A stretch of DNA of 64,000 nt. Source: Spirodela intermedia. Lineage: Eukaryota; Streptophyta; Magnoliopsida; Alismatales; Araceae. The stretch's first letter is position 1. Every line of letters starts with the position of its first letter. Made by a program: the position numbers and the translations under genes. Below are positions 26,342 through 38,699 of the stretch, one piece after another. The notes under the pieces are model-generated. The model was not told the origin of the DNA and made no database searches. It was given only the letters and a program-made list of their open reading frames with translations. The stretch is taken from the NCBI GenBank assembly GCA_902729315.2, contig LR746273.1, positions 6,778,501 to 6,842,500 of the forward strand, in the 5' to 3' direction.

Positions 26342-28154
26342 CAATTCAGTGCTCACCGCTTGAATGTTCCTGTCCTCGTCATCAAAGAAGAGCATCGACT
26401 TGAAGGGCACTCCGGTCCTCCGGTGGATTCTCTGGAAGTGCTCCGTCTTGTGCGTCCAGCTGGAGAAGATCTCCTGAGTTGCAGGACGACGAAGAACAAC
26501 AACTCACCATGTCAACGATGGGCACGAATAATACACACTTTTTCAAACAGAACAAGAAAAATAAGGGTCAACGGCATATGGGTCAACGGCAAGGGGTCAT
26601 CCCATGGATACGAGGACAGATACAGCAGGCTCACCTGGGCCACGAAGCTGGATTGGATGCCCAAGTTGTCCAGGAACGTCTTAGCGATGTCAGGCGTCGG
26701 CGAACGTGAAGCAATGGCCACATCTATGCCTTTATCCTTCAGCGCATACAGAATGCCCATTGTCTGTGGGTACAAACGAGGCATTTCTCCCTCGGAGAGG
26801 AAGTCACTACGAAGAAAATAAATCCAGCAGTCAGAATGTGCAGGAATGGAAGATTATATCTTCCCCCCCCTAATTGAACGGACTTTTGGATTGAAAATTT
26901 CCAGTAAATTTGATAATTCGATCAACTGAGAGCATGCCAACCGATCAGGAAGCTCATTCAAAAAAATTACCTGATATGCTAAGACAAACCACAGTCCATG
27001 AACATGGGGATTACAGAAAGTTAATCACTGACAAGACAACGGTCAAGCATAAGATTGGTGGGTGGGTTCTTGAAGGATCAGTCACTATGTTTCACGCAGG
27101 TAAGACGAACTGGGAAGCCGAAAGAAGGAATCTAGATAATATGCTTTCACAGTCGGTCATGTAGTTCTTCAACTGGTTGCTGTTGGGGCGAGGAGTGGGA
27201 GTAAACAGTTGAATTCTTTCTCGTGTATCCCCTGTTTAATACCTTTTTCTTGGGGAGGATCCACCGTTCCCTTATCTTCAACCAGATGGAACTCCTGGAG
27301 AATGTTAGGGAAGCTACTGAAGGGTGGATACAGAGAGGACCTGAACATTTGAAAATCTATTTCCGTCTGATTAATGTAAAATTATCAAAATCTGCACAGC
27401 GTGGACCAAGTAAATGGAGAAGGTAAAGCCTCAGAGGAGGAAGACTGGGTCAGCCGTCAAGAAGAGAAGGACGCAGGTGCCGTCGGGCGGAGGAGATTGA
27501 CGGAGTCTGCAGACGAGAAAAACAGAGGAAGGGAAAAAGGGGGTAAAAGCAAGGTGGCGTTCTAGTCCATGAGCCTGTCTGTTTATCAGATGGACGTAAA
27601 ATTCCGGCAAAAATGTTGCTCCATGGAGAGGAATATGGGAGGGGAGTGGTTGGACGGCTTCTGATGCCGTGTTTCGCTAGAGTTGGAGAGATTTAAGCAA
27701 ATTTCCCTAGAAAAGAAAATTATTCATCGTATCGGGAAAAGCAAACAGCAGACTCATGATGCACGTTAGCATCGGAATTCAACCAATCAATCAGCCAACC
27801 ATCACTCGGTGAAGAAAGATTTCCAAACACAAACCCTAATCCCTCCCGCTCTCTACATCACGCGCTGAAAGGGAAACAGATGCTCACCATGTTACGCCGA
27901 GGGCATCATCACTATCATTATGATCAGATGAATCCTAAATCCGATTCGTGCTTCAGAAGCCGTTCATCCTACGCCATCTATATACGCATCTACTGGTTTG
28001 TTCCTATGCAAAGCAGAAACAGACGTAACTCGGGTATTTCTTACCAGTAGAAAGGCCAGAGGGTGTAGTCGAGGTCGAACACGACCAGGCGAGGGAGGGC
28101 CTGGAAGACGCCCAGGATCTGTAGGGCCTCCTCCTTCACCCTCTCGTCCCCCAT
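26123..28154 (-). CDS. Magnesium-dependent phosphatase 1 (HAD superfamily)
   Basis: Four exons on the minus strand: 28154-28045, 26806-26635, 26473-26357 and 26245-26123, in phase, 173 aa, normal for MDP-1. The HAD nucleophile motif DLDYT (27-31) has Asp27 and Asp29. ALKDKGIDVAIASRSPTP carries the second HAD motif with its Ser, and FKSMLFFDDEDRN gives the Lys and the paired Asp of the later motifs. MDP-1 enzymes dephosphorylate small substrates, with proposed roles on protein-tyrosine or sugar phosphates; the plant substrate is unsettled. It is convergent with 6PGD (192-nt gap). Intron 1 is 1.24 kb; intron 3 (111 nt) is largely a CT tract. A pseudogene copy lies at 38.7-40.7 kb and another copy starts at the right edge. 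Confidence 0.93.
26300..26338. repeat. (GA)n microsatellite in MDP1 intron 3
   Basis: A GA run (CT on the coding strand) occupies about a third of the 111-nt intron. The homologous intron at 63744-63863 carries a longer run. Confidence 0.88.
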
Positions 28155-28600
28155 AGCGCCGCCCTTTTCCCTACTCCTCCCTCTTCCGCCTCTCCTCTCC
28201 CCCCTTTCCGACGAGGCGCCGTGAGAACGCCGGGGAGAGGCGTCGTGAGACTGTCGGGGATATGCGCCTCCTTTTCTCCTTTCTGACGCGGGCCAAGAGG
28301 AGGCCGTGACATAAGTCTCTCCTTGATCGACACGTGGACGAGTCGTCGGACGTAATGGGCCACGTAGGTCTCGATTGTAGGCGTTTGGGCCGATTGTAAA
28401 CATGGGCTGCAACCATTCGTCCACGGTTTGCCACGTGGACGAATGATTTTATGGGGCGGTCGAGTCCGGGGGGGTTCGTGGGTGAATTTATGGGCCGGGC
28501 CTTTAAGATTTGTGAAGTGGGCCTAAGGTTTTGGGGCTTTTAAGCCCGGGTCTCAACGGTAGAAATCAGGCACATTTTTGCGTGACCCAACGCTAGCAAC
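28155..28600 (-). promoter_or_regulatory. MDP1 upstream region with site II-like words
   Basis: Upstream of the MDP1 ATG, TGGGCC or GGGCC/GGCCC words occur near 28355, 28387, 28402, 28492, 28498 and 28518. The sequence turns AT-rich right after 28600, where the repeat-rich half begins. Confidence 0.4.
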
Positions 28601-28750
28601 AAGTGCAATCTTTTATTGTGGAAAAGTAGACTTATACGATGATTTCTTGTAATTTTTAATTTAAAATATAATAATATCACAAAAAAATAATTAAATTGTG
28701 GAACTACCTATTCACATTGTTGGCTTAGAAGCCACATTAATTTTGATAAT

Positions 28751-30510
28751 TCATGTGACATAGTCATTGTATAATAAATTCCACAAATTTAAATACTTAT
28801 AAAACTAGAATTTACTAAATTTTAGATATTTAAAAATATTTTAAAATAAATATATCAATTATAATTCATCAAAAGTTTCAAAAATAGTAAAGATTTCAGA
28901 TTGATCATAGAGATGTAATATAATATCAGGTAATATTTTGAACTTTTTTGAAAAGAATATAATTTTTTATGATTTTTAGACTAAATGATAAATATAAAAT
29001 ATAGTAAACAATTCATGAAAAGAAAAATAAGGGTGCGTACATCAGCATGTCAACAAACTCAATTAAGATAGAAACAAAGTTCTACTAAATAGTCAAATTA
29101 AGATATGTAAAAACAATTATAATTAAATGAAGAATAATTTTACAATTTAAAATCACACAAAATATCACTAAATAAAGTAAAAGCTACGTTAAAAACATGA
29201 AAGACAGAGTTCTAGTCTTGTGATAGTAAAAATAAAAAATATGTATATTTAAAAGGATCATCAAATGATGTACATAACCTCAAAGGTTCTCTTTAAACAT
29301 GGACGACTTGGACATTCATTAGATCTCTTTTTGAAGTTTAGAAAATGATGATAGAAGTTAAAACTAGTTAAAAATAGCAAAACAAAGTTTTGATATCTCA
29401 TTTATGATGTGTCAGAATCCTAAACGTTTGGAAAGATTATCGTGCAATGCCTATGACCTCAAAGGTTCTCTTTGGATAAAGACAATGTAGAAAATCTCTA
29501 GATTTTCTTGTGAAGTCTATAAATCAATGAAGTGGGTCATCAAATTGTCTTTAATGGCTGTCACCTAGTGGAGTAGAAAAATGATACTTTTGTAGCTTTC
29601 TAACAGTTGTCATTCGATAGAGATGAGTTAAATGGAGATGTGGTGCATCTTAAGAAGCTTTATCCTCAAGTCCATATAGCAAGAAGAGACTCTTCATAAC
29701 ATCTGATACAATTTTAAGAGGTGACAACTCATCTCTTAGTAGATCGTCTTCTTCATGACAACTTATTCGTCGATCAATCAAAGATTATTTACTCAATAGA
29801 CTTATGATTTTTTTCATCTAAAATCATTTAATAATTTTAGTAATGATACTTTGTGAATCGCATTGATGAGATTTTTGTCGATTATTGAGTGATTATGATA
29901 ACTTAATCATTCACTAATAATCAATAAGAAAATCATAATTTAATTAGATAAAAGTAAGTTTTGACTTTTTTAGAATGTGAACCCTCGTCGGTCACCTACC
30001 TACATGAGAGAGAGAAAAATAAGTACTTTAATATCTTTGTAAAGTGACATCATAAGGGTATATTGTTTTTATAAATGAAAGGTATTTTAAGTATTAAAAT
30101 GATTGAAAGGCTTTAGAAAGCCAGTTTAGTCCCACATTAATTATTTACGAGTTTTGAGATGTATATATAGTAATAGAAGATTTTACGACCACTCTTTGCC
30201 CCACACTTGGCTGGCCATCAATGATGTGGAAAGAGAGTGATGCACTCATGTCCTTTATCTATCCGTCCTTAGCTACTCGAGCCCTTTACTTGTGGCTCCA
30301 TACAGGTTCTCTCTTTTTTTATTTTGTTTTATTTCTCTTCAGATATCTCAAAAATAAGATTAGAAAAATTCACATAATTAATCAAAAATTATATTAACTA
30401 ACTAAAAATTATTTTCATAATTTAACACAAATATAAGTCTATTTATCATGAGTTAAGACTTTAAATATATTATTAACTAATTATTAACTTATGATAATAA
30501 AAACTTATTA
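28751..30510 (+). repeat. LTR-like repeat, copy C2
   Basis: About 1.76 kb, homologous to C1 and C3 from its head (TCATGTGACATAG) to the tail ACTTATTA. Flanks are ATAAT on the left and ATGAT on the right, a 4/5 match consistent with a decayed 5-bp target duplication. No coding sequence; a solo LTR is the likeliest reading. It lies between MDP1 and RLK-A. Confidence 0.65.
30128..30170 (+). promoter_or_regulatory. USE plus TATA inside repeat C2
   Basis: AGTCCCACATTA (30128-30139) then TATATAG at 30164-30170, 24 nt apart. A hairpin (arms 30189-30197 and 30230-30239) and a T7 run near 30313 follow. Confidence 0.45.
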
Positions 30511-31650
30511 ATGATGAAATATAAATATTAGGGTAAATTAATAATAAAATAAAATAAAACTGTGTTATAAAATAATCTAAATCATATCAATTGAAAAGGG
30601 CCTTTAAACTAAGTAAAACTAACTCAAGGATAGAATAATTATTATAAATTGGAATCAAAATTAAATATGAACATGACTTGCGAACATGTCCAAATAAATT
30701 ACAAATTTTCTAAACTTATTCATAAAAAATATTTTATTTAGACTAGTTTATCTACAAGGTTTCACATCCTCATGGTAAAAGATTAAGCACATGTGTAGAA
30801 AGAGGAAGAAAATACAAAAACGAGACAATTATTGGAGCAACAATAGGAATAATTTTTTTACTATTAAGTGACCACTAAAAACTTCTAAAAAATGAGAACT
30901 ATAAGAAAGTGTAGAAGAAATACTCTCACCAAAAAAGGATAATGACTAAAGGCACAAAATCAATTACCAACCAATGAAAAAAGGTACTTCTTTGATAAGA
31001 GACACTATCTCATTGTTAACAAAGAAATTCAAGCCTCTATAAGTATCTATCTATCAAACATACAATAATAACTCATTTGGGGTTCATATTACAACACTTC
31101 TAATGCTTTGACTGACCTATGGTTGTTAATCTAAAAGGGATTAACTTGAGATAATCTTGTTGGCCCTATAGATGTGTGAATTTAAAAGTGTTTCAAGAGA
31201 TGAAATGCCTAAGTTCAATGGAGGTATTAAATATAGTGAAAGCTATTTCAATATAATATCACTAAGAAAATAGTGAAACTATAAAGATATGCTCCCTAGA
31301 GGGTAGAGTAGGTTAGGGATCAAACAACTATAGATCTTTTATCTAAGTAGACCCAAGAAGATTAAGAAAATCTAGAGATCATGAAAAGTTTAATTCACCC
31401 CATTCCTCTTAATTGCTCTTGTTTCAATAACATATCGAACACACATTTCTTGTATAGAAGGTAGAATCAAATCACTTGTAACATCTCAATTATGAAAATA
31501 CAAGTTCTGTTATTGAGATCACATAATATTTATATCCATAACTTCTTATGTATGGTTTTGGATTTATGAACCAAACAAGCACTCTACTCATTATTTATCA
31601 TCCTTGAGAAAGTACCATTCATCATTTGGAAGACCATTTCAAGATCCAAG
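30511..31650. other. AT-rich intergenic, RLK-A 3' flank
   Basis: No gene recognised. The part from about 30590 to 31090 resembles 41240-41720, so it belongs to the duplicated block downstream of MDP1. The last few hundred bases should include the RLK-A 3' UTR. Confidence 0.5.
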
Positions 31651-34600
31651 TTATCTTGCTATAGGCACATTTGTTGTGTCCATGTTGAAGGGAAGTATCT
31701 CCAAAGAGTCTTGATATGGCCCCTTGGTGTTTCGGAGCACTTCATGATAAGCTTCTGATTGTAGACATTGCTTTAGTCTCATTACCACATCACTCATGTT
31801 TAATCTTTTGGTAGAAGAAGCCAACGTGCAATCCATTGCAATTTCTATTGCTTTCCATATAGAATTGATGTTGTAGCTGTCATGTATTCTAGAATCAACA
31901 ATATCATCTGTGTGACCATTTTCAAGTCTTTGATGGACCCATTGAATTATGTGCATGTTGTTTGAAGAAATAACAAAGGGTCGTTGTCCTGTGATCAGCT
32001 CTAGAAGAACAATCCCAAAACTATAGACATCACTCTTCTTAGTCAATTTAGAAGTTCTATGGTACCTGAAAAATGAAAGAAGTAAATTATATCTTAAAAT
32101 TTTATTGATAGCTTTTATGATATTCAAATAACAACTTTGATCAATTCACTACTTAAAATGAACATTACGTTTTTAAGTGTATGATATAAAGTATTAATCA
32201 ATAAAATACTAGGAATATTTTTCCATACATTTAAAATTTTCATCTTTAATGAGCTATAATTGATTAGCTTTATCCCTTTATTTCACTAATACATTGTCTT
32301 TTTCTAACAAACTCATAATGTAATAGAAAACATATTATTGAAAATAAAAAATATTAGACAATTAAATAAAACTCGTGTTTCATTTCATGTTAATAAGATT
32401 GTTCTATGAACTTCGTTATCAAATATAACATTATAGCATTAACTATGTCTATGATTCATGTGAATTAGAGATACTTACTCAGGATCAAGATATCCTGGAG
32501 AGCCAGCTACAATTGTTGAAATGTCAATAAAACTATCAACATTGAAAGCCTTTGATAGTCCAAAGTCTCCTAGTTTTGCAACAAGATTTCTATTTAGAAG
32601 AATGTTAGTACTCTTCACATCTCTATGAATGATGGACGGCCTACAACCATTGTGCAAATAATCTAATCCTGTGAATTCATGAACAATGATAATAAGTATA
32701 TAAATATAATAATAAAATAAAATTATAACAATTTTATGTGTGGACCTTGTGCAGCATCAAGAGCTATCTTTAATCTTTGTTCCCAGCTCAAAACAATGGT
32801 ACCATTACTTTCACCTAGAATCAACACATATACAACAATGAAAAAATAAATCACTATCTCTAGAAAAAAAATTTAAAGTATGAGAAAGTGTTGTCCAATG
32901 ATTTAAAAAATGAATGGAGTTTAGTAACCAAACCTGAGAGAAGATCACATATAGTTCCTCCATCCATGTACTCATAGACAAGTGCTAAATGTTGCTTATC
33001 ATCGCAATATCCAATCAAAGAAACTAAGTTTATGTGATGAACTCTTGACAATAATAGAGCCTAAAAAACATCATAGTTGACAATTTTAGAAATACTACTT
33101 AGAATGACATGCAATAGAAAATGAGCATGTTCAAATATATATTATATTATATTAAAGAGTAAGTATTTGTAAAAGATGAGATATGGGGATCCTTAGTAAT
33201 ATATACAACTTGATATTTTTAATTACACAAAAAACCTGCATCAAAATCTTCAACAACATTCAAACCATTTCTATCATAACATATTCAGTTATAAATTTTT
33301 TTAATGTACCTCTGCTTGAAATTCCTTGATTCCTTGAAATGATGATAAAGATAGAACTTTCACTGCCACTTGAGTTTCATCATGTAAGTAACCAAGGTAA
33401 ACAATACCAAATCCTCCCTTACCAATTGGAATTGAAAAATTTCTTGTCATATTTCTGATTTCTAAAGATGTAAATTGAAGGCACCGCTGCTGCATGTCAT
33501 TGTCATTTTGCTTGGGTGGTGTTGAATCTTCAATCTTTGTCTTGTTATTAGAATCTAACACAATGATATGTATATGTTAAAATAGAAAAAACTAAAAAAC
33601 AGTTTTATAATGAAAAGGTTGAGTAAATTTGTCACAACTTACTAATTGAGGGATTCAATTTTCTCCTTCTAGTTCTCCGTATGATGATGGATATTATAAT
33701 GAAGACTATAATGATGAACAATATTGTTGGCACAATAATAATAATCTTCCTTTTGATATTTCCTTGCAAATTTTTGCATTCTACATTGCCTTCAATTCTA
33801 TGTCTCAGAATAAAGACAAATATGAAATAGTATTAATTAATGAAATAAGAGAAAATGTTTTTTGAAAATAAAAATTCGTAAATTATTCTCCTTTGACCAT
33901 AAATTATATAAAATTATCAAGAAAAAAATATTGATTAAGATTAAAGTGTGTGGCATCCTTAATTTTGAAAACAAATAAATTACAATAGAGAACAACCTCA
34001 ACCACAATTTTGAAAAAATGACTCCATGGTATATATTTCTCTCGATTCATTACATTAGCAGCAAACTTTTTCGTAGGAGTATTTGTAAACCAAGGACAGC
34101 CTTAGTAACAATCTAGTATCTTAAACAATTCACATAGTCAATCAATGTTTGAAAGGTTAATAATCATCGAGTAAAAATTATATTTTAATTATTTTTAATG
34201 CTGGACAATGTCTTTGATATTCTTTGAAAAATATTTAATAATAAAATCAGACTTCATCGTGTCTGAATTCTTTATTAGTGACTAAGACAATTTTATGATA
34301 TTTTAATTTCAATCAAGAAAATAATGCCAATAATAAGTAATGATCTTATTGTGCATAATAATATTAGGTATATCAGATTTTCGCAGAACTAGAATGCATT
34401 GTTATTTGAGAAAAAATTCTAAAAATTATTAACAACTTTTATATTTTAAAGGTAATCCTCAACTGAGTTTGGATGAATAATAATTACAGTTTTACATGTC
34501 ATTAAAATTGCTGACCTTGACAGCTTTCCACATAGGTTTTTTGGAATTGAAATTGGTTGAATGTTCCCACTTAAGTTCCTGAATGAAAAATATTGATCAT

Positions 34601-37120
34601 AAATTATGCATGTTTAAAGAATAAGTATGGTGATTGTAAATAGTTACACTTACACCAGCTTAAGTGATGATAATTCAGCCAGAAAATCAGGAATGATCCC
34701 TGTGAAGTCATTGTTTGATAAATCCCTACAAAGTTGAAACAAATGGTTGATAATTTTCTATCAAAACTGGCCATATAAAATTGAGTTATCTGATCCTCTA
34801 GTGTTTGTAGGTAGAGAAATGAAATAAAAATAAGACACTAGGTAGCAGAAATATGAAGTGGCATGAACCTATGGCATGGGTAACTGACACAGTTAATTAA
34901 CATCCTACACGAGAGTAACATAAAATTATAAATTGAATTGTTAAGAGATATACTCACAAAATTACGAGAGCAGTGAGGTTAGCAATTGATGGAGGGATTA
35001 TACCACTTAATTTACTTGATGCCATGTTCCTGCACAATGCAACTTTAGTAGAGCATGCCCACATTATCATATAAATTCAAATTAAGTTTCTCCTATGTCG
35101 ATATTTTTATCACTTACAATGAGGTGATCCTTGGTGGTGATGAGTTCTCATAGTAGTTGCAACCTACTCCATCCCAAACATACTCTTTCGGAGAGCATGG
35201 ATCTCCTTGCCAATTTCTCGTCACATTATATAATTGTTTGATTTCTTGGATGGCCTCAACTATAGCATTAGGAGTGACCAACGATAAGATCTTGGTGAGG
35301 TAGGCATACAACATAATCCAATAGTCACATTGTGCTGACTGAGGAATACTTTTCCAAGATAATATCTTATAAATCTGAATTATTGAATCGCTAAAACATT
35401 TTTATGTAATAAAATTATAAATAAAATAAAAATTTCATTCTACTAAAGGATTCTGAAAAAAGCTCTTCCCATATTAACAAGGTAGGAGAAGACAACATAA
35501 AGGCTATGAATAAAAATATAGAAGAATACATCAAACGAGTCTCACCATCGCCCTGTTGTGTGGGCAACCCCTTAATTCGCCGCAAAAAATAAGTCTCAAT
35601 GGCATTCACCAAGGGAGGACGGGTGGATGAGATTGAACTGTAGATAAACAATGAGGACCTTCCACTACTCCCAGTAGAAACATTGATGACCTCCTTATGG
35701 TCTACGTCTCCGAAAGGTGGGCTGTATTTATCATACAACCAACCTTCGGGTAACCCTCCGTAGACACTGATCAACCTCGTGTCGTTCGTTGAGTTCAATG
35801 TTTCGAGTTCCGTGAAATGCATGACGACGTAGACTCTATCCCCAGGATCACCGTCTATTCTCAAGAGGACTGAACCTATGACTGCTGTGGCCATGACTTT
35901 TGAAGGGACTTGAAACCTGTCTCCTACTTTTGGGGCCAATTCAATCGAGCCAGTGAACGTGCGGAAGTTGGTGGAGGCGTTGAACCAGATGCGGTCATAT
36001 GGATCATCTGGGTACCTACATCAGAAATAAATTCTTATTAGTTATGCTAATTGTTTGCGTGTGACAGATTGAAAAGGGTAACTCTGGGCTTTCCAAGGTC
36101 TAGGCCCGGTCAGTCCGTACCCTTCCCATCTGAACCAGCAGGCAATATAACCGGGTAAACAAATGCTAGGATTTGAACCGTTGGTTGCGAAATTCGTCTA
36201 TTAGAATAATTATCGACTACCTCAACTGGTATGTCGCTCCGAAGTTCTTTCGCGATTCATAGACCAAATGCTGGGACAGGCTCGCGATGGGATACATGAA
36301 GTCGGGGAGTGGCCTCAGCTCGAGAGTCGATATGAAGGGCGTCCCCTTGCCCGTGTTGATCAGGCACACCCAGAGGAAATCCCCCGAGGCTACCGTGATG
36401 ATCTCGGATATGCCGGCGCCGTCGAATGACAGTCGGACGGTGGTCCAGAAGTTGACCCCGATGTGGAGGTCGAACGTGGGAACGTTCCTCCTTTTGTCGT
36501 AGTTCCCATACCAGAACCCAGCTCGAATCAGGTACTTCTTGCCGGTCTGCACCGGCCACAGCTTGTAGCAGTTGCGATCCCCATTGGGGAAGCTTCGGAG
36601 AGTTTCATATTTCCGAGAAAATGGGTTATTTGAGACGATCTTGTTCTCCCCCCTATTGATGTACCTCGAGTCTGGGGAAAAGGTTATTTTAGTGCTGGGG
36701 TCTTCATAGTCTGCGCCGTCAGGGTTGCCACAATCTATGCTTATGAAACCTGCATGATATTCATCAATGCTTGTCCTAAGTCTTGTATGATGGATATCTC
36801 TGCACCCAAAGCCAGAACTGATCCATCCCCCCAGTGCGGAAGGGGAATCAGATAGAAGCAGCCAAGGATCGGGAGCAAGGGGAAATAACAAGCAGTGTTT
36901 TGGTAGGAGTAAATAGCCATGCCTTGGAGAAAAAACTGAGGCATAATTCCATAGTTGTGAGTCATAGAGCAGACGTACCTTCCTGGGACTGGCTATGTAC
37001 CGGTTGGGTTGCGAAGGTGGAGAAGAAGAACAATAGAAAGAAGAAGACGAGGAGAAACCGTAAGGATAGGGGGAACCACAGTGTCTCCTTCAAGGTAGCA
37101 GAGCTCGTTCCTCCTTCCAT
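31651..37120 (-). CDS. Malectin-like LRR receptor kinase, RLK-A
   Basis: Thirteen minus-strand exons: 37120-36979, 36749-36221, 36015-35546, 35259-35118, 35029-34958, 34725-34654, 34578-34516, 33797-33643, 33554-33310, 33060-32934, 32814-32746, 32668-32479 and 32065-31651; in phase, 896 aa. A signal peptide is followed by a malectin-like ectodomain (about 48-380; [34 protein letters not shown]), the NWQGDPCSP linker, about three LRRs (about 428-490), a TM helix (about 515-535) and a kinase. GKGGFG, Lys614, HRD 710-712, DFG 730-732 and DPE with Glu759 are intact, so it should be active. The family (LRR-I, including FRK1 and IOS1) works at the plasma membrane in immunity and symbiosis signalling. 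It is head-to-head with RLK-B, with identical exon count. Its first three exons recur at 60.8-62.3 kb. Confidence 0.93.
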
Positions 37121-37639
37121 CCCTGGTGGCCTGGTTTCCTGGCGAGCGAGGTGAGCATATACTGTGATGGCAAAGACTTTCGGTGCCTTCTCAGGCCAAT
37201 GCCAACCCCATCTTCATGTGGCGTTGTAACATAACAGTTCACACGGGAGATTAGTTATTGAGACCTTTGTTCTCGAATGGACGTACCAACGTATGGCCAC
37301 GGTTGACAGCTAACCAAAGGTTTCGACTTGGGAACGTTGGGGGATATTTCCCCCGTTGCAGGTGAAGGGCTGGGTCAAATCGCTCGGCCTCTGGGAGGTT
37401 TAGGCCTAGTAAGAGACTTGTGGAGTTGAGCAGTGCGTGAAAAAGTCTATGGCCACGCCATTGTCTTTGAAAACTCGACTTTCTATGAAATTTTCAATCA
37501 GGACTTTTATGTCTCATAACGATAAATATTTTGCCCATCAACATCCAAGAAATTCGAAATGAACCAATAGGTCGAGAATAGCACAGGCAACAATGAACGG
37601 AGGGTATTTTTGTATAATCTCACGCAAAAAGTATTGAAC

Positions 37640-38640
37640 TTCAGCTGTGGGTGGTGTTTTTGGAGGTTGACAGATGAGCCACCGACGCCAGGCCTTGAGA
37701 ATTTTTTTGCCCGTTTCTCTAAACACTGATATTTTAATCTTCCGGCGGTGGGAAGACCTAACATTAATTTATGGACTTAAGCTGCTGGAGACCCGGAGGG
37801 GAAGAGTGTTGGCTACGACTCGTGTAGTGACCATTATGGCCCCGTTGATTTACCCAAATTTCCAGAATAACATGGCCCCCAGCAAGGAATGGGCAAGATC
37901 AGCTCAACTCGGCGTCTAGATTTTCAAAGCTGCACATTTCAAACATCAGATATTTCAGGAAAAATGTAAAATACGTAAAAAAAGACTAACTAGGTTTTTA
38001 ATATTATTTCGGGATAAGTACGTTGGTCGCACGAAGAAATAGGGGTAACATCGCCGTCGACTTCAGACATATCTTCGTTGACCTCATATCCTAACCACGC
38101 GCTAATTGGCTTTTATTCACCAGATATGCTCAACGGTTTATTGGTGTGCCAGAGAACCCGTGCCAAAGCCAGGGTCAAAGCTAGGGTCGTCGACAGGAAT
38201 GAGTTAGTCTGTAACTTGTGCCGTTCTGTTCTCGGGTTGACCGTCGAATTATCACCGATACATGATCTGAGGCCCGGCTGGATCACTGTTCCGGCTGCAT
38301 CTTGGATATGGTACGGTATGGCCGGTATGCCGGACCTGTTCTTGTCCTCTTACTATCTACATCACTTCCGTTTTACTCTCTCTTGCACCAGCCATGCGGA
38401 GTACCATACGTCGCAAGGCGATCAATTGGCCGCAGAGGTCAGGGGTGGCAAGACTCTCCTACAAGGGCCAGACCCGACCGAGACACTGGTTCGGAGCACT
38501 CCGAAGTTCCGGCTCAGATCTAATCGCGTCATCCAGGCTATATGAAGGTGATGATGATCCAGTAGACTGGGAAACGGCTCCGATTGACGTTGACCTGGTT
38601 TCACTAAATGGAGATGGAGAGGAAACATGAGGGTTGCGCT
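37640..38640 (+). repeat. RLK upstream module, copy M1
   Basis: This segment is repeated at 44190-45230, 52740-53440, 56640-57345 and in part at 45400-45900 and 62830-63080. Shared landmarks are a GTGTAATGACCAT phrase, a GTGCCAAAG..GTCAA phrase, an ATCTGA phrase, a CT tract with TACAACCACC or a variant, and GTACCATA. Copy M2 points toward RLK-B, so the module looks like the upstream part of an RLK of this class. W-box words (GTTGAC/GTCAA) are frequent near 38070, 38172, 38235 and 38581-38600. Confidence 0.55.
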
Positions 38641-38699
38641 TCGCATTGATCAACTCCCTGGACATGAAGCCGACATCGAAACCAACTTTCATTTTGTTA

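Noticed and set aside
36257-36559. A 100-codon frame repeated at 61466-61768
   Set aside because: It is an alternative frame of malectin exon 2 in RLK-A and its duplicate, not a separate conserved gene.
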